Source: Rhizobium leguminosarum
GTDB lineage: Bacteria > Pseudomonadota > Alphaproteobacteria > Rhizobiales > Rhizobiaceae
Reading direction: 5' to 3'
DNA: 64,000 nt
Assembly: GCF_001652265.1 (NCBI RefSeq)
Contig: NZ_LWBS01000242.1
Coordinates: 12,629 to 76,628 of the forward strand
Made by a program: the position numbers and the translations under genes. A model generated the notes under the pieces. That model saw only the letters and a list, made by a program, of their open reading frames with translations, made no database searches and was not told the DNA's origin. Shown in pieces: positions 44,683 to 52,586 of the stretch. Each line of letters starts with the position of its first letter. The first letter of the stretch is position 1.

Positions 44683-44730
44683 CCGGCGACGACGTCTTGT
44701 CACGCCTGATAATGGCGCATGGATGTTCCT

Positions 44731-45270
44731 TTATGAGCCGCTCGTTTTGCCAAAGGCATATATGTTTGTCGGCGCGCCATGCAGCATCACCTCACGGTCG
44801 AAAGTGAAGCCGCATTTCTCGAGAATGCGCTTCGAGGCGGCATTGACGGGGCGAACCAAGCCGATCACTCGGTCCGCATGCAGATTATCGAAGGCGAAGG
44901 TCAGCGTTTCCCGGACCAATTCCGTGGCATATCCCTGCCCCCAGCTTTCGGGTTGCAGATGATAGGAAAGATTGAGGTCGTCGAATTCCTTGGAAACGGT
45001 CACACCGCCGAACCCGATCAACGTACCGTTCGCCTCAACTGCCCAACGCCCAAACCCGTGTTCTTTCCAATGCCCGATGTCGCGCGCAAGCCGCTCTGCG
45101 CTTTCCGCCGGCGTATCAGGCCGGGGCACCGGTCGGTGTGCGACCAATTCCTGCCGCGAAAAAAGTCGGGTCAGGAAGTCGATATCCCCTTCCATGGGAA
45201 TTCTGAGGCGCAATCTGGCGGTACGCCTTACCGCCGACGGCAAGGCACTCTTGAATTCGTTCTCAAGCAT
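44731..45270 (-). CDS. GNAT-family N-acetyltransferase (RimJ/RimL-like)
   Basis: A 179-residue acetyltransferase. TARLRLRIPMEGDIDFLTRL at the N-terminus, YHLQPESWGQGYATELVRE at the acetyl-CoA site and ADRVIGLVRPVNAASKRILE, then KCGFTFDREVM, are the RimJ/RimL signature. Substrate unknown. It follows the disrupted nucleotidyltransferase gene on the same strand with a gap of 44 bases. The ATG at 45270 has GGA 6-9 bases upstream; 45288 is an alternative. Confidence 0.88.
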   Translation of the reverse strand: MLENEFKSALPSAVRRTARLRLRIPMEGDIDFLTRLFSRQELVAHRPVPRPDTPAESAERLARDIGHWKEHGFGRWAVEANGTLIGFGGVTVSKEFDDLNLSYHLQPESWGQGYATELVRETLTFAFDNLHADRVIGLVRPVNAASKRILEKCGFTFDREVMLHGAPTNIYAFGKTSGS

Positions 45271-45314
45271 CTTCCATCCAATTTTCAAAATGCGGCAACG
45301 TCACCGATACCAAT

Positions 45315-46126
45315 TTATTCCAGGCGGCGCGCTTCCAGCGGCGCCTCCTGCCTGTATCCGTCGAAATAGCGGCCGCCATGCAAGGCAAGCTCCCGGTCGG
45401 CCAAAGCCAGGAATCGGGCGCCGTCACCCGCAGCCGCCAGACTGAACGCCGCGTCGAATTCGGCCGCCAATTGCGCGTCGAGCTCCCTGATCCGACGGGG
45501 CGCCCACTTTCCCCGGCCAGCCCACGCGCCACGTCCGAGAAGCATCAGGTCGGCGAGCTTCTGATAGAGCAGCGCCGCGATGGCGGCGATCTCTTCGGGT
45601 GGGCGCGTTCCGCGCAGATCGTCGGCCAGATCGGTGACCTGATAGCGCAGCAAGTCGTAGTCTGCCCCGGCAAGAGGCTTGGGTCCTGCCGCCAGCATAC
45701 TTGCCGCCTTTGCCCGGATGAAGCGCGCGCTGTCGATATCCGATCCTATTATACAGCCCGTCGCGACCATGTTGGCCATGATGGGATAGCCGCTGTCGGC
45801 ATCCTGATGGAGATAATGCGCCAGTGCATGTTGGCCATGATGGGATAGCCGCTGTCGGCATCCTGATGGAGATAATGCGCCAGTGTCTGCGGATCGTGGA
45901 CGAAGACCTCGACCGGGAAACCGTCCTGAGTGAACGATTCCCGCCAGGCTCTTTCGAGACACGGGAATACGACGACCAGATCGATATCCGAAAAGGTGGT
46001 GCCTTCGCCGCGCATGATGGAACCCGCCGCGTAGGCGAAGGCAGCCCCAACATAGCGGCTGGCGACACAGCGACGGGCAGCGGCCAGCGCCCGTTCCGCA
46101 AGAATATGCTTCTGGATATTGTTCAC
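45315..46126 (-). pseudogene. Nucleotidyltransferase gene broken by a 59-bp duplication
   Basis: The N-terminal part has the pol-beta nucleotidyltransferase motif AAGSIMRGEGTTFSDIDLVV (GS and DxD), then VEVFVHDPQTLAHYLHQDAD and SGYPIMANM. An exact tandem duplication of 59 bases (45768-45826 and 45827-45885) then repeats that coding stretch out of frame. Removing one copy rejoins the frame: MANMVATGCIIGSDIDSARF, and on to LEARRLE, giving about 250 residues. The best start is a GTG at 46126, with AGGA 7 bases upstream; a TTG at 46162 falls inside a terminator. The intact protein would resemble small nucleotidyltransferases of the aminoglycoside/MNT type. A leader and terminator lie just upstream. 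Confidence 0.8.
45768..45885. repeat. Exact 59-bp tandem duplication
   Basis: Two adjoining identical 59-base copies begin CATGTTGGCCATGATGGG and end GCGCCAGTG. The length is not a multiple of three and it lies inside the nucleotidyltransferase coding region. The copies share every base, which points to a recent event or one that is prone to reversal. Confidence 0.9.
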
Positions 46127-46160
46127 GATCTCGTCCTCGAATGCGGGCACGGGCGGGAAC

Positions 46161-46187
46161 AAAAAACCCGCTCGTCTCCGGCGGGTT
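46161..46187 (-). terminator. Rho-independent terminator of the leader transcript
   Basis: On the minus strand AACCCGC and GCGGGTT pair across a nine-base loop, followed by TTTTGTT. It is about 35 bases upstream of the nucleotidyltransferase start and 30 bases after the leader peptide stop. Confidence 0.75.
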
Positions 46188-46216
46188 GGTATTAGCAGCG
46201 ATGAACGGAATTCAGT

Positions 46217-46285
46217 TCACGCGTCTACCACCCACCGCGGCGCGGTGGTCGTAGATGTCATCGAAACTGCAAAAATCCTGCTCAT
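46217..46285 (-). CDS. 22-residue leader peptide, leaderless start
   Basis: An ATG at 46285 opens 22 codons ending with TGA at 46217. The peptide begins MSRIFAVSM and ends TSTTTAPRWVVDA, with three consecutive Thr codons, one Trp and two Val codons. The predicted transcription start falls on the ATG itself, as in the rhizobial trpL leader. The last codons lie inside a long hairpin (TCTAC/GTAGA with ACCGCG/CGCGGT), and a terminator follows. This suggests ribosome-mediated attenuation. Sensing amino acid uncertain. Confidence 0.45.
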   Translation of the reverse strand: MSRIFAVSMTSTTTAPRWVVDA

Positions 46286-46290
46286 GGCCA

Positions 46291-46319
46291 AGGTTAACCT
46301 GCGACCATGACAGCGTCAA
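46291..46319 (-). promoter_or_regulatory. Promoter for leader transcript
   Basis: On the minus strand TTGACG (46319-46314) and TAACCT (46296-46291) are separated by 17 bases. Predicted start of RNA is near 46284, at the leader peptide ATG. The -10 region overlaps the palindrome AGGTTAACCT, which could also bind a repressor. Confidence 0.5.
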
Positions 46320-46409
46320 TGCACCAAAGCCGGACGCTAAGGACGCTTCCCCGGCACGATGCTTTCCGTCTAAGATGGCGCAAGACTCGTAAACAGGAAG
46401 AGCCCGCCA

Positions 46410-47105
46410 ATGTCCGATCCCGTCACCGTCATCCCGCTTCCGCAACCCGTGCTATTGCCGGTCGAGGGCAGAGCCGAGCGTTTTCCGGTGCGCCGCGTCT
46501 ATTGCGTCGGGCGCAACTACGCAGATCATGCAATCGAGATGGGCCATGATCCCAGCCGCGAACCACCCTTCTTCTTCCAGAAGAATGCCGACAACCTGCT
46601 GCCGTCGGGCAAGGCTTTTCCCTATCCGCCGCTGTCGAACGACGTGCATTACGAGGTCGAGTGCGTGCTGGCGCTGAAATCGGGTGGCGCGAACATCGAG
46701 GCCGCGGACGCGCTCGACTGCATCTACGGCTATGCCGTCGGCATCGATTTCACCCGCCGCGATCTACAGGGTGAGGCAAAGAAGCTCGGTCGTCCCTGGG
46801 AGGTCGGCAAGGCCTTCGAACATTCCGCTCCTGTCTCGTCGATCGTTCCGACAAGCCGTCTCGGCCACCCCGCTGAAGGTAAGATCTGGCTGGAGCAGAA
46901 CGGCAAGCGCGTGCAGGACGGCGATCTCAACCAGATGATCTGGAAGGTGCCGGAGATCATCGCGGAACTGTCGAAGCTCTTCACTCTCGCGCCTGGCGAT
47001 ATCATTATGACCGGCACGCCCGCCGGCGTCGGCGCGGTGGCCAGGGGCGATCGCATCAATTGCGGCATCGACGGCGTCGCCACCCTATCGGTCGAAGTCG
47101 TCTGA
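46410..47105 (+). CDS. Fumarylacetoacetate hydrolase-family protein
   Basis: A 231-residue FAH-family enzyme (the small, YcgM-like branch). Metal ligands are seen in VHYEVECVLALKSG (two Glu) and GYAVGIDFTRRDLQ (Asp). The lysine-bearing ARPWE-like GRPWEVGKAFEHSAPVS and the C-terminal GDIIMTGTPAGVGAVARGDR complete the pattern. Members are acylpyruvases or oxaloacetate decarboxylases in aromatic breakdown. GGAAGAG precedes the ATG. A gamma-carbonic anhydrase gene follows 10 bases later, in the same operon. Confidence 0.93.
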   Translation: MSDPVTVIPLPQPVLLPVEGRAERFPVRRVYCVGRNYADHAIEMGHDPSREPPFFFQKNADNLLPSGKAFPYPPLSNDVHYEVECVLALKSGGANIEAADALDCIYGYAVGIDFTRRDLQGEAKKLGRPWEVGKAFEHSAPVSSIVPTSRLGHPAEGKIWLEQNGKRVQDGDLNQMIWKVPEIIAELSKLFTLAPGDIIMTGTPAGVGAVARGDRINCGIDGVATLSVEVV

Positions 47106-47115
47106 GGAGAGAGCC

Positions 47116-47646
47116 ATGCCCGTCTATGCGCTTGGCGGATCGACGCCGAAACTGCCCGCTGCCGGCCTCTGTTGGATCGCACCGGATGCCAATATTATCG
47201 GCCAGATCGAGCTCGGCGAGAATGTCGGCATCTGGTTCGGCGCCGTGCTGCGCGGTGACAACGAGAAGATCACCGTCGGCGAAGGCACCAACATCCAGGA
47301 AGGTGTGATGGCCCATACCGACATGGGCTTCCCGCTGACAACAGGCAAAGGCTGCACCATCGGCCACCACGCCATCCTTCACGGCTGCACCATCGGCAAC
47401 AACACGCTGATCGGCATGGGCGCGACCATCCTGAATGGTGCGAAGATCGGCAACAACTGCCTCGTCGGCGCCAATACGCTGGTGACCGAAGGCAAGGAAT
47501 TCCCCGACAACTCCCTGATCGTCGGGGCACCCGCCCGGGTCGTGCGGGTGCTGGATGAGAAGGCTGTCGAGAGCATCCGTCGCTCGGCGGAAAACTACGT
47601 GGCGAATTGGCAGCGGTTTGCGCGGGATCTCAGGCAGATCGGGTGA
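47116..47646 (+). CDS. Gamma-carbonic anhydrase-family hexapeptide protein
   Basis: A 176-residue left-handed beta-helix protein. Hexapeptide turns (NIIGQIELGENVGIWFGAVL, CTIGHHAILHGCTIGNNTLI) carry the zinc-binding histidines in MAHTD and GHHAILH. This is the YrdA/PaaY-like family: trimeric, zinc- or iron-binding, with weak carbonic-anhydrase or thioesterase activity. GAGGAGAG precedes the ATG. It is co-transcribed with the upstream FAH-family gene. Confidence 0.93.
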   Translation: MPVYALGGSTPKLPAAGLCWIAPDANIIGQIELGENVGIWFGAVLRGDNEKITVGEGTNIQEGVMAHTDMGFPLTTGKGCTIGHHAILHGCTIGNNTLIGMGATILNGAKIGNNCLVGANTLVTEGKEFPDNSLIVGAPARVVRVLDEKAVESIRRSAENYVANWQRFARDLRQIG

Positions 47647-47657
47647 CGCAAGGCCAG

Positions 47658-47867
47658 TGGCCAGGCCCGAGGCCCTTGCGGGGCACCTCAGCAAGGATGA
47701 TGTTGGAGAGAGGGCGGCGGGTGAGAGAAGGGCAGCCGATGACGGTCGCGAATTCATCAGCCTGCCAGACATCCATCAGCCTCCCAACCATACGGCATAC
47801 CGATCAGCCCTCATCCAGAGGTGCGCAGACCAAAGGCCGGAGCCTCGAAGGACGGGGGCGGGTGTGG
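47658..47867. repeat. Decayed inverted repeat related to that at 38108
   Basis: CGAGGCCCTTGCGGGGCACC near 47668 and CCTCATCCAGAGGTGCGCA with CCTCGAAGGACG (47811-47862) are arms of the same REP-like family as the element at 38108-38239, here with a 120-base centre. It too lies between convergent genes. No gene is seen in the gap. Confidence 0.55.
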
Positions 47868-47880
47868 GCGCCTCCGCCGT

Positions 47881-48591
47881 TCACCACACGCCCGGAATCC
47901 ATCGCCAGCGCACACGCGCCATATACTCCTCGTACCCCTCGAGCCCCTTGCGCAATTCTGCCTCCTCCCCCAGCGTCCGGCCGAAGAGGACGATGATGAG
48001 CAGGCCGGCGGGGATCAGCGCGTAGAGCGATCCAAGCGACAGCGCCATGCCGACGCTGAGCACGATAGCGGTTGCGTATCCGGGATGGCGTATGGCGGCG
48101 TAAGGCCCCGTGTCGATTACCTTGTGGTCGCGGTCGGTCTGGATGCGCACCGTCGGCTCGAAATGCCGGTTGACCGATTGCGCCCAGATCAGGCCGAGAT
48201 AACCTGATGTCATCAGCACATAGCCGATAAGGACGACCCAATCTGGCTGCGGCGCCCAGTGGAAACGCCCGTCGTCGAACGCGGCGACCGGAAGAATGGC
48301 GACAAAGAGAATGATTGTCAGCGTCGCCACCACCGCGTCCCAGGGCTTGGTGCCTTTCTGATATCGGCTGCGTGCGGCAAACAGCTCCGGATTTGTCCGC
48401 CAGATCCAGATGATCGCGACACATGTCAGTGCAAGGAAGAGACCGAGAAAGATCCAGCCACGCGGCCAGTCGAGCGTGCCGGCCGGCCAGAATAGCGCGG
48501 CAAACATCACGACAATGGTGATGGCGAGCGAGCCGAGCGATGGCGCCGTCGCTGCGAACGAGTGATTGGGCCGGGTGTCCTGCTCTGTCAT
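47881..48591 (-). CDS. Isoprenylcysteine carboxyl methyltransferase-family membrane protein
   Basis: A 236-residue membrane protein with five to six helices. The C-terminal half carries the ICMT/PEMT-like S-adenosylmethionine motif: DTGPYAAIRHPGYATAIVL (RHPxY), then GRTLGEEAELRKGLEGYEEY and a terminal WRWIPGVW. Members methylate phospholipid or isoprenoid substrates, the substrate here being unknown. The ATG at 48591 follows GGAGAGCGG; the longer frame contains no further domain. Confidence 0.88.
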   Translation of the reverse strand: MTEQDTRPNHSFAATAPSLGSLAITIVVMFAALFWPAGTLDWPRGWIFLGLFLALTCVAIIWIWRTNPELFAARSRYQKGTKPWDAVVATLTIILFVAILPVAAFDDGRFHWAPQPDWVVLIGYVLMTSGYLGLIWAQSVNRHFEPTVRIQTDRDHKVIDTGPYAAIRHPGYATAIVLSVGMALSLGSLYALIPAGLLIIVLFGRTLGEEAELRKGLEGYEEYMARVRWRWIPGVW

Positions 48592-48819
48592 GACCGCTCT
48601 CCGTTCAACCGGGAACGAACTGTCTGCATCCCAACGGCTGCCGCCTAAGTCTAACACCACCGCACCGGATTGAGGAGGCGGAACGCACCCGATAGCAGCG
48701 TAGCGAACGACAGCTGCGCTTGATCGTAGCGGCGCTTTTGCATCCAGCATTCGGAGATGTCGGAAAAATTCTGCCGTCGCCGCAATGATGGTTGAAGGCG
48801 GATTTCGGTAAAGAGCCGC

Positions 48820-49221
48820 CTACTCGGCAGCTTCGAGAAACTGGCTGTTTCGTGAGGAAGAGGCAAGCGCCTGAACCCTGGCTTCGGCCTTTGCGATCAG
48901 CTGATAGAATTCGTCCTGCGCTTCGACATCCAGCTGAATGACGGCATTGACGTCATCGGGCGTATCGCAAACGCAGGCGACCGCAGAAATAGGACAGATG
49001 CCGCCGGGATAACGTCTGCCGGTGCCCGTATAGGCGCGACGACCCCAACGCTCGGAATAGACCGTCTCTTCCCGCTCGAGCTGCAGGATCGTTCCCTTGC
49101 AGGCGATCACGATAGCCGCCTTGCCGTAAGCGAACCAATGATAGTTCAGCTTCCGGAGAATATATTTGCCGGTGATATCCTCGCCAGCCAGTTCGGCGGG
49201 GTTTTCAATCATTCTAATCAT
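48820..49221 (-). CDS. Hypothetical cytoplasmic protein
   Basis: A 133-residue protein beginning MIRMIENPAELAGEDITGKY. A positively charged N-terminal half follows (ILRKLNYHWFAYGKAAIVIA), then GICPISAVACVCDTPDDVNAV with a cysteine cluster and a helical QLDVEAQDEFYQLIAKAEAR tail. No signal peptide or membrane segment. GAGGAAG lies 6 bases before the ATG at 49221. Family not recognised. Confidence 0.65.
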   Translation of the reverse strand: MIRMIENPAELAGEDITGKYILRKLNYHWFAYGKAAIVIACKGTILQLEREETVYSERWGRRAYTGTGRRYPGGICPISAVACVCDTPDDVNAVIQLDVEAQDEFYQLIAKAEARVQALASSSRNSQFLEAAE

Positions 49222-49665
49222 GACGGCTTCCTCAACGTTCAAACAATATCCGTCATGTCTTCGCGCGCAGCAAGTCGAAAAACGCAGCTTTTGGAGACAC
49301 TTAGTCACAAAGTGTTTCCGATTCTTACATTAACCACGCGCCGAGCACCCCTTTTGTGCACACAATTCTTCGTCGAATTTCCCGCACCCTGCTACCGATT
49401 TCGTCATTGTCCGAAGTGGCAGTCACGTCGATGTCCCCTTGTGTTTTTCGGCACGGCCCCGATATGTCTCTCTGATAGGCCCGAAGACGGCGCCGTTTTC
49501 ATCCCGGGAAGCGGCTGGCTGTTTCGCCGGTTCGCCATGGAGCATGATGCCGAAAAGCGTAAGCCGTCTTCGGACAACATCATCCTCTAACTATTTAATT
49601 TAGAACAGGATTCAGATTTTTAGGCCGACCGAGCCTAAATCATCCTGTGCCAGCAGGAGAGCATC
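49222..49665. other. Intergenic region with one palindromic repeat
   Basis: About 440 bases without a gene. Near the right end lies a rhizobial palindrome (see 49540-49583). The remainder, including an A/T-richer part with GTTTTTCGG, shows nothing recognisable. Confidence 0.5.
49540..49583. repeat. Rhizobial palindromic element (RPE-like)
   Basis: GAGCATGATGCCGAAAAGCG, then CGTCTTCGGACAACATCAT, form an imperfect inverted repeat (GATGCCGAAAA with a mirror ending in ATCAT). The sequence GCATGATGCCGAAAAG is the hallmark of a repeat found many times in Rhizobium and Sinorhizobium genomes between genes. Confidence 0.7.
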
Positions 49666-50037
49666 ATGGTCGACGCGATCAACCCCATCTCCGCCACCGC
49701 CCCCTCCGAACCCACTAAGGTCGGCACCAGCACCTCGATCGGCTCCGAACCGGACAATGCCTGGGTCGCCGCCCGCCAGTCGCAGATCACGGCCGATCAG
49801 CTGGCAGCGAAGAAGTCCACAGAGAAGGAAGCCGCAAGCGATCTCATCCCGCACGCGGATCTGATCGTCGAATATGAGCAGCATCCGCAAAAGCGGCACG
49901 GGCATGCGGCATCGGAAGAAGGGGAAGAGGCCGGCGAACGGGCGGAACAGCCGGTCTTGTCAGGCGAAAGCGATCGGATCGGCACCCGCAATTTCGACGA
50001 CGACACGCCCTTCGGCGAACGCGTCGCCATCATCTGA
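49666..50037 (+). CDS. Small acidic hypothetical protein
   Basis: A 123-residue protein beginning MVDAINPISATAPSEPTKVG, with a Ser/Thr-rich N-terminus, a middle ADLIVEYEQHPQKRHGH and a C-terminal TRNFDDDTPFGERVAII. It looks disordered and acidic. AGGAGAG lies 6 bases upstream of the ATG. A degenerate copy of its C-terminal half occurs at 52430-52575. The FDDDTPFGER tail is probably the conserved part. Function unknown. Confidence 0.65.
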   Translation: MVDAINPISATAPSEPTKVGTSTSIGSEPDNAWVAARQSQITADQLAAKKSTEKEAASDLIPHADLIVEYEQHPQKRHGHAASEEGEEAGERAEQPVLSGESDRIGTRNFDDDTPFGERVAII

Positions 50038-50068
50038 TCGAAACGCAGACCGGAAACCGTCCGCGCGA

Positions 50069-50467
50069 TCAATTCGAGCCCGCAAGCTGGGACTCGATCG
50101 CCGCCTTATCGATGACCGACCAGACCTCGACGATCTTGCCGCCGCGAAATTCGTAGATGACGTTCTCGGTGAAGGAAAGGCGTCTGCCGTTCACATCGAG
50201 GCCGAGGAATTTTGCCTTCGGCCTGCAATCGAAGCTGAGCCTGCAGGCGATATATGGCGGATCGCAAAGCAGCATCAGCACCTTGAAATAAAGATCGGGA
50301 ATCTCATCGAAGTCCCGCTCGAGCATGGCGACGTAACCCGGCAGCCCGAGCCGCCGGCCGTTATGAACCGCATCGTCGCCGACGAACTGCCCGAGATTGG
50401 GCCAGTCCTGCCTGTTCAGGCAAGCGATGTAGCCGCTGTATATCTCCGCGAGTTCGGTTTTCGTCAC
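50069..50467 (-). CDS. SnoaL-like ester cyclase/NTF2-fold protein
   Basis: A 132-residue alpha-beta barrel protein: IYSGYIACLNRQDWPNLGQF, HNGRRLGLPGYVAMLERDF, then FLGLDVNGRRLSFTENVIY and EFRGGKIVEVWSVIDKAAIE. This is the SnoaL polyketide-cyclase-like pattern of the NTF2 superfamily. Ligand unknown. It is cytoplasmic, with no clear operon partner; the 89-base gap to the next reverse gene upstream is compatible with either. Confidence 0.88.
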   Translation of the reverse strand: MTKTELAEIYSGYIACLNRQDWPNLGQFVGDDAVHNGRRLGLPGYVAMLERDFDEIPDLYFKVLMLLCDPPYIACRLSFDCRPKAKFLGLDVNGRRLSFTENVIYEFRGGKIVEVWSVIDKAAIESQLAGSN

Positions 50468-50556
50468 TCGATCGCCCCTGGCTTGGTTTCTCAGGCAAAG
50501 ATGGCCCCGGGATCAGCACTTGCCAGCGGCGAACGCGCCGCCTCGAGAGTTTCACT

Positions 50557-51132
50557 TCAAGAGAACTCGCCTGCACGGGGACCAGCAAGCGTCACGCGCC
50601 AGCCCGTTCGCGATTGGAAATCCTGGGTGGCCAGAAACGTATAGCCTGTCGTGCGCCAGAGCCGCACGGCGCTGGTCAGATTGTCGAGCACATAATCGCC
50701 GCTGTCCGTCCGGGCAATCAGAACGACATGGTTCTGATCCTGCGGTCCAATCACCACGGAAAGCGCCAACCTGTTCGATGGAAAACCAGCCTCGATCAGG
50801 TCCTTCATCTTCTGGAGAGCGTAGTCCTCACAATCGCCTCGGCCGGCAACCGGCAGAGACCAAACATCCCTATTTCGGGAAGACGGGCGATCTTCCGCGG
50901 GAATGATACGTCCATTTACGGCACGATTGACCTTTTGAAGAAGCGCTGTTCCTGCCTGACCATTCAGCTGTTGCGCGGCCATCCTGCCGCACAGCCACTT
51001 GTACTTGGCGCAGGCTGCGGCGAATCCCACGGGTGCGCCGATGCTTCGCGTTACAGGAAGCGATGATCCCGCAACAGCTTGAAAATGCAGAAGAATGAAT
51101 AAAAAGCCAGCGAGCGAAAAGAGGCGCTTCAT
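50557..51132 (-). CDS. Transglutaminase-like cysteine peptidase (BTLCP family)
   Basis: A 191-residue exported protein. A signal peptide (MKRLFSLAGFLFILLHFQAVA) is followed by the bacterial transglutaminase-like cysteine proteinase domain. The catalytic Cys is in GRGDCEDYALQK, the His in QDQNHVVLIAR and the Asp in DYVLDNLT. It resembles LapG-type periplasmic proteases, but no GGDEF-EAL partner is adjacent. A cysteine pair near residues 40-48 (CAKYKWLC) may form a disulfide. AAAGGGAATC precedes the ATG. Confidence 0.9.
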   Translation of the reverse strand: MKRLFSLAGFLFILLHFQAVAGSSLPVTRSIGAPVGFAAACAKYKWLCGRMAAQQLNGQAGTALLQKVNRAVNGRIIPAEDRPSSRNRDVWSLPVAGRGDCEDYALQKMKDLIEAGFPSNRLALSVVIGPQDQNHVVLIARTDSGDYVLDNLTSAVRLWRTTGYTFLATQDFQSRTGWRVTLAGPRAGEFS

Positions 51133-51323
51133 AGCCGATTCCCTTTAGTTGTTGCGAGACGATAACATAGGCTAAATAAAAATTTAGTAAAATTTTATAC
51201 TTGCGATTTTAACTCTGTTTGATAAATGAGACAGATTAACTATCATCTATTCTTCATGTTAATCGATCGTTAGTATAAAGGTTCTCCCAGTTAACATTTA
51301 GTTAACCTTGGGAGACGATTGAA

Positions 51324-52241
51324 ATGATCAGCAGAGCCGCGAAATTCAGCATCGCCGTTGCTTCCCTTCTGGCAAGCAGCAGCTTGGCAACGGCAGCCCC
51401 GGCAGTCGTTAATTGCAAGGCCGCCGTTCGCGGCACACTCGAATACAGACTATGCATGCCGACCAAAGCAATTCGCGCCGATAACAAGTTTAGTCCGAAC
51501 GATAAGGATCGCGGCGGCCGAGACATTGGCGGCGGCCAGAAGACGTCCAGTACCGGCTCCGTCGCCAGCAATGGGAATGACGGCAATGGCAACGGGAATA
51601 GCGGCGGCGGCAACGGTGGCGGCAACGGTGGCGGCAATGGCGGCGGCAATGGCGGCGGCAATGGCGGCGGCAACGGCGGCGGCAACGGCGGCGGCAATGG
51701 CGGCGGCAATGGCGGCGGCAACGGCGGCGGCAATGGCGGCGGCAATGGCGGCGGCAATGGCGGCGGCAATGGTGGCAATAACGGCGGCGGCAATGGCGGC
51801 GGCAATGGTGGCAATAACGGCGGCGGCAATGGCGGCGGCAACGGCGGCGGCAATGGCGGCGGCAACGGCGGCGACAACGGTGGCGGCAACGGCGGCGGCA
51901 ATGGTGGCGGCAATGGCGGCGGCAATGGCGGCGGCAACGGCGGCGGCAATGGCGGCGGCAACGGCGGCGGCAATGGCGGCGGCAATGGTGGCAATAACGG
52001 CGGCGGCAATGGTGGCGGCAACGGCGGCGGCAATGGCGGCGACAATGGTGGCGGCAATGGTGGCGGCAATGGTGGCGGCAATGGCGGCGACAATGGTGGC
52101 GGCAATGGCGGCGGCAACGGCGGCGGCAATGGTGGCGGCAATGGTGGCGGCAACGGCGGCGGCAATGGCGGCGGCAACGGCGGCGGCAATGGCGGCAATA
52201 ACGGTTCGGGCAAGGGCGGGTCTGAATCTAAACCGAACTAA
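51324..52241 (+). CDS. Secreted GGGN-repeat protein
   Basis: A 305-residue protein. A signal peptide (MISRAAKFSIAVASLLASSSL to ATAAPAV) and a short ordered segment with two cysteines (VNCKAAVRGTLEYRLCMPTK) precede about 200 residues of GGGN tetrads with occasional GGNN and GGDN variants, ending GSGKGGSESKPN. The ordered segment resembles a family of rhizobial secreted proteins. Repeats of this type are flexible and may act as adhesive or matrix material. GGGAGACG lies just before the ATG. A strong terminator follows at 52268. Confidence 0.75.
   Translation: MISRAAKFSIAVASLLASSSLATAAPAVVNCKAAVRGTLEYRLCMPTKAIRADNKFSPNDKDRGGRDIGGGQKTSSTGSVASNGNDGNGNGNSGGGNGGGNGGGNGGGNGGGNGGGNGGGNGGGNGGGNGGGNGGGNGGGNGGGNGGGNGGNNGGGNGGGNGGNNGGGNGGGNGGGNGGGNGGDNGGGNGGGNGGGNGGGNGGGNGGGNGGGNGGGNGGGNGGNNGGGNGGGNGGGNGGDNGGGNGGGNGGGNGGDNGGGNGGGNGGGNGGGNGGGNGGGNGGGNGGGNGGNNGSGKGGSESKPN
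51601..52203. repeat. 12-bp tandem repeat array inside coding region
   Basis: About 50 units of GGCGGCAAYGGC (encoding GGNG in one register) run almost without interruption. The Asn codon alternates AAT and AAC, and some units carry GAC (Asp) or AAT AAC (Asn-Asn). Length is in multiples of three, so unit gain or loss would keep the frame. Confidence 0.92.
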
Positions 52242-52267
52242 CTCGATCGTTGAAATGAAAATGCGAC

Positions 52268-52297
52268 GTGAGGCCGGGTAACCGGCCTCACCTTTTT
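52268..52297 (+). terminator. Rho-independent terminator
   Basis: GTGAGGCCGG and CCGGCCTCAC form a perfect ten-pair stem with a four-base loop, followed by CTTTTTG. It ends the GGGN-repeat protein gene. Confidence 0.9.
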
Positions 52298-52429
52298 GAC
52301 CGCCGCTTTGTGTATCACTGGGCGTCTAATACGGTCCGGGACCGCTGCGGGCTCAGCCATCGCGGTCGCCCATATGGCTATAGCATCGCTTCCAGCGAGC
52401 ACCTTGGCAGATCATGTCCCAACAGATAT

Positions 52430-52575
52430 GGCCGTCGACGCCGAGCGGCATCCGTGAAAACGGAATGCGATACCGTAAGAATGGAAGAAGCCGGCGAAAA
52501 GGGGGAACGACCAAATCCGCGCCCGCGACTTTGATGACGACGACCCCTTTAGTGAGCGCGAGGCGATCGTCCAGC
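52430..52575 (+). pseudogene. Degenerate copy of the small protein at 49666
   Basis: The forward frame reads VDAERHP, a stop, KRNAIP, a stop, then IRARDFDDDDPFSEREAIV. This parallels EYEQHPQKRHG and IGTRNFDDDTPFGERVAI of the 123-residue protein at 49666-50037, with two in-frame stops and an internal deletion. It is a decayed paralogue downstream of the repeat-protein terminator. The rest of the gap (52298-52429) shows nothing recognised. Confidence 0.6.
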
Positions 52576-52586
52576 GACCACGAAGC

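Noticed and set aside
51601..52203. Tandem array considered as a CRISPR or minisatellite
   Set aside because: Units are 12 bp with no spacers and stay in frame inside a coding sequence with signal peptide and terminator.
51302..52213. Long minus-strand frame encoding a PPPLPPPL-repeat protein
   Set aside because: It is the antisense of the GGGN repeat array and follows from its codon pattern; it has no signal peptide or ribosome-binding site.
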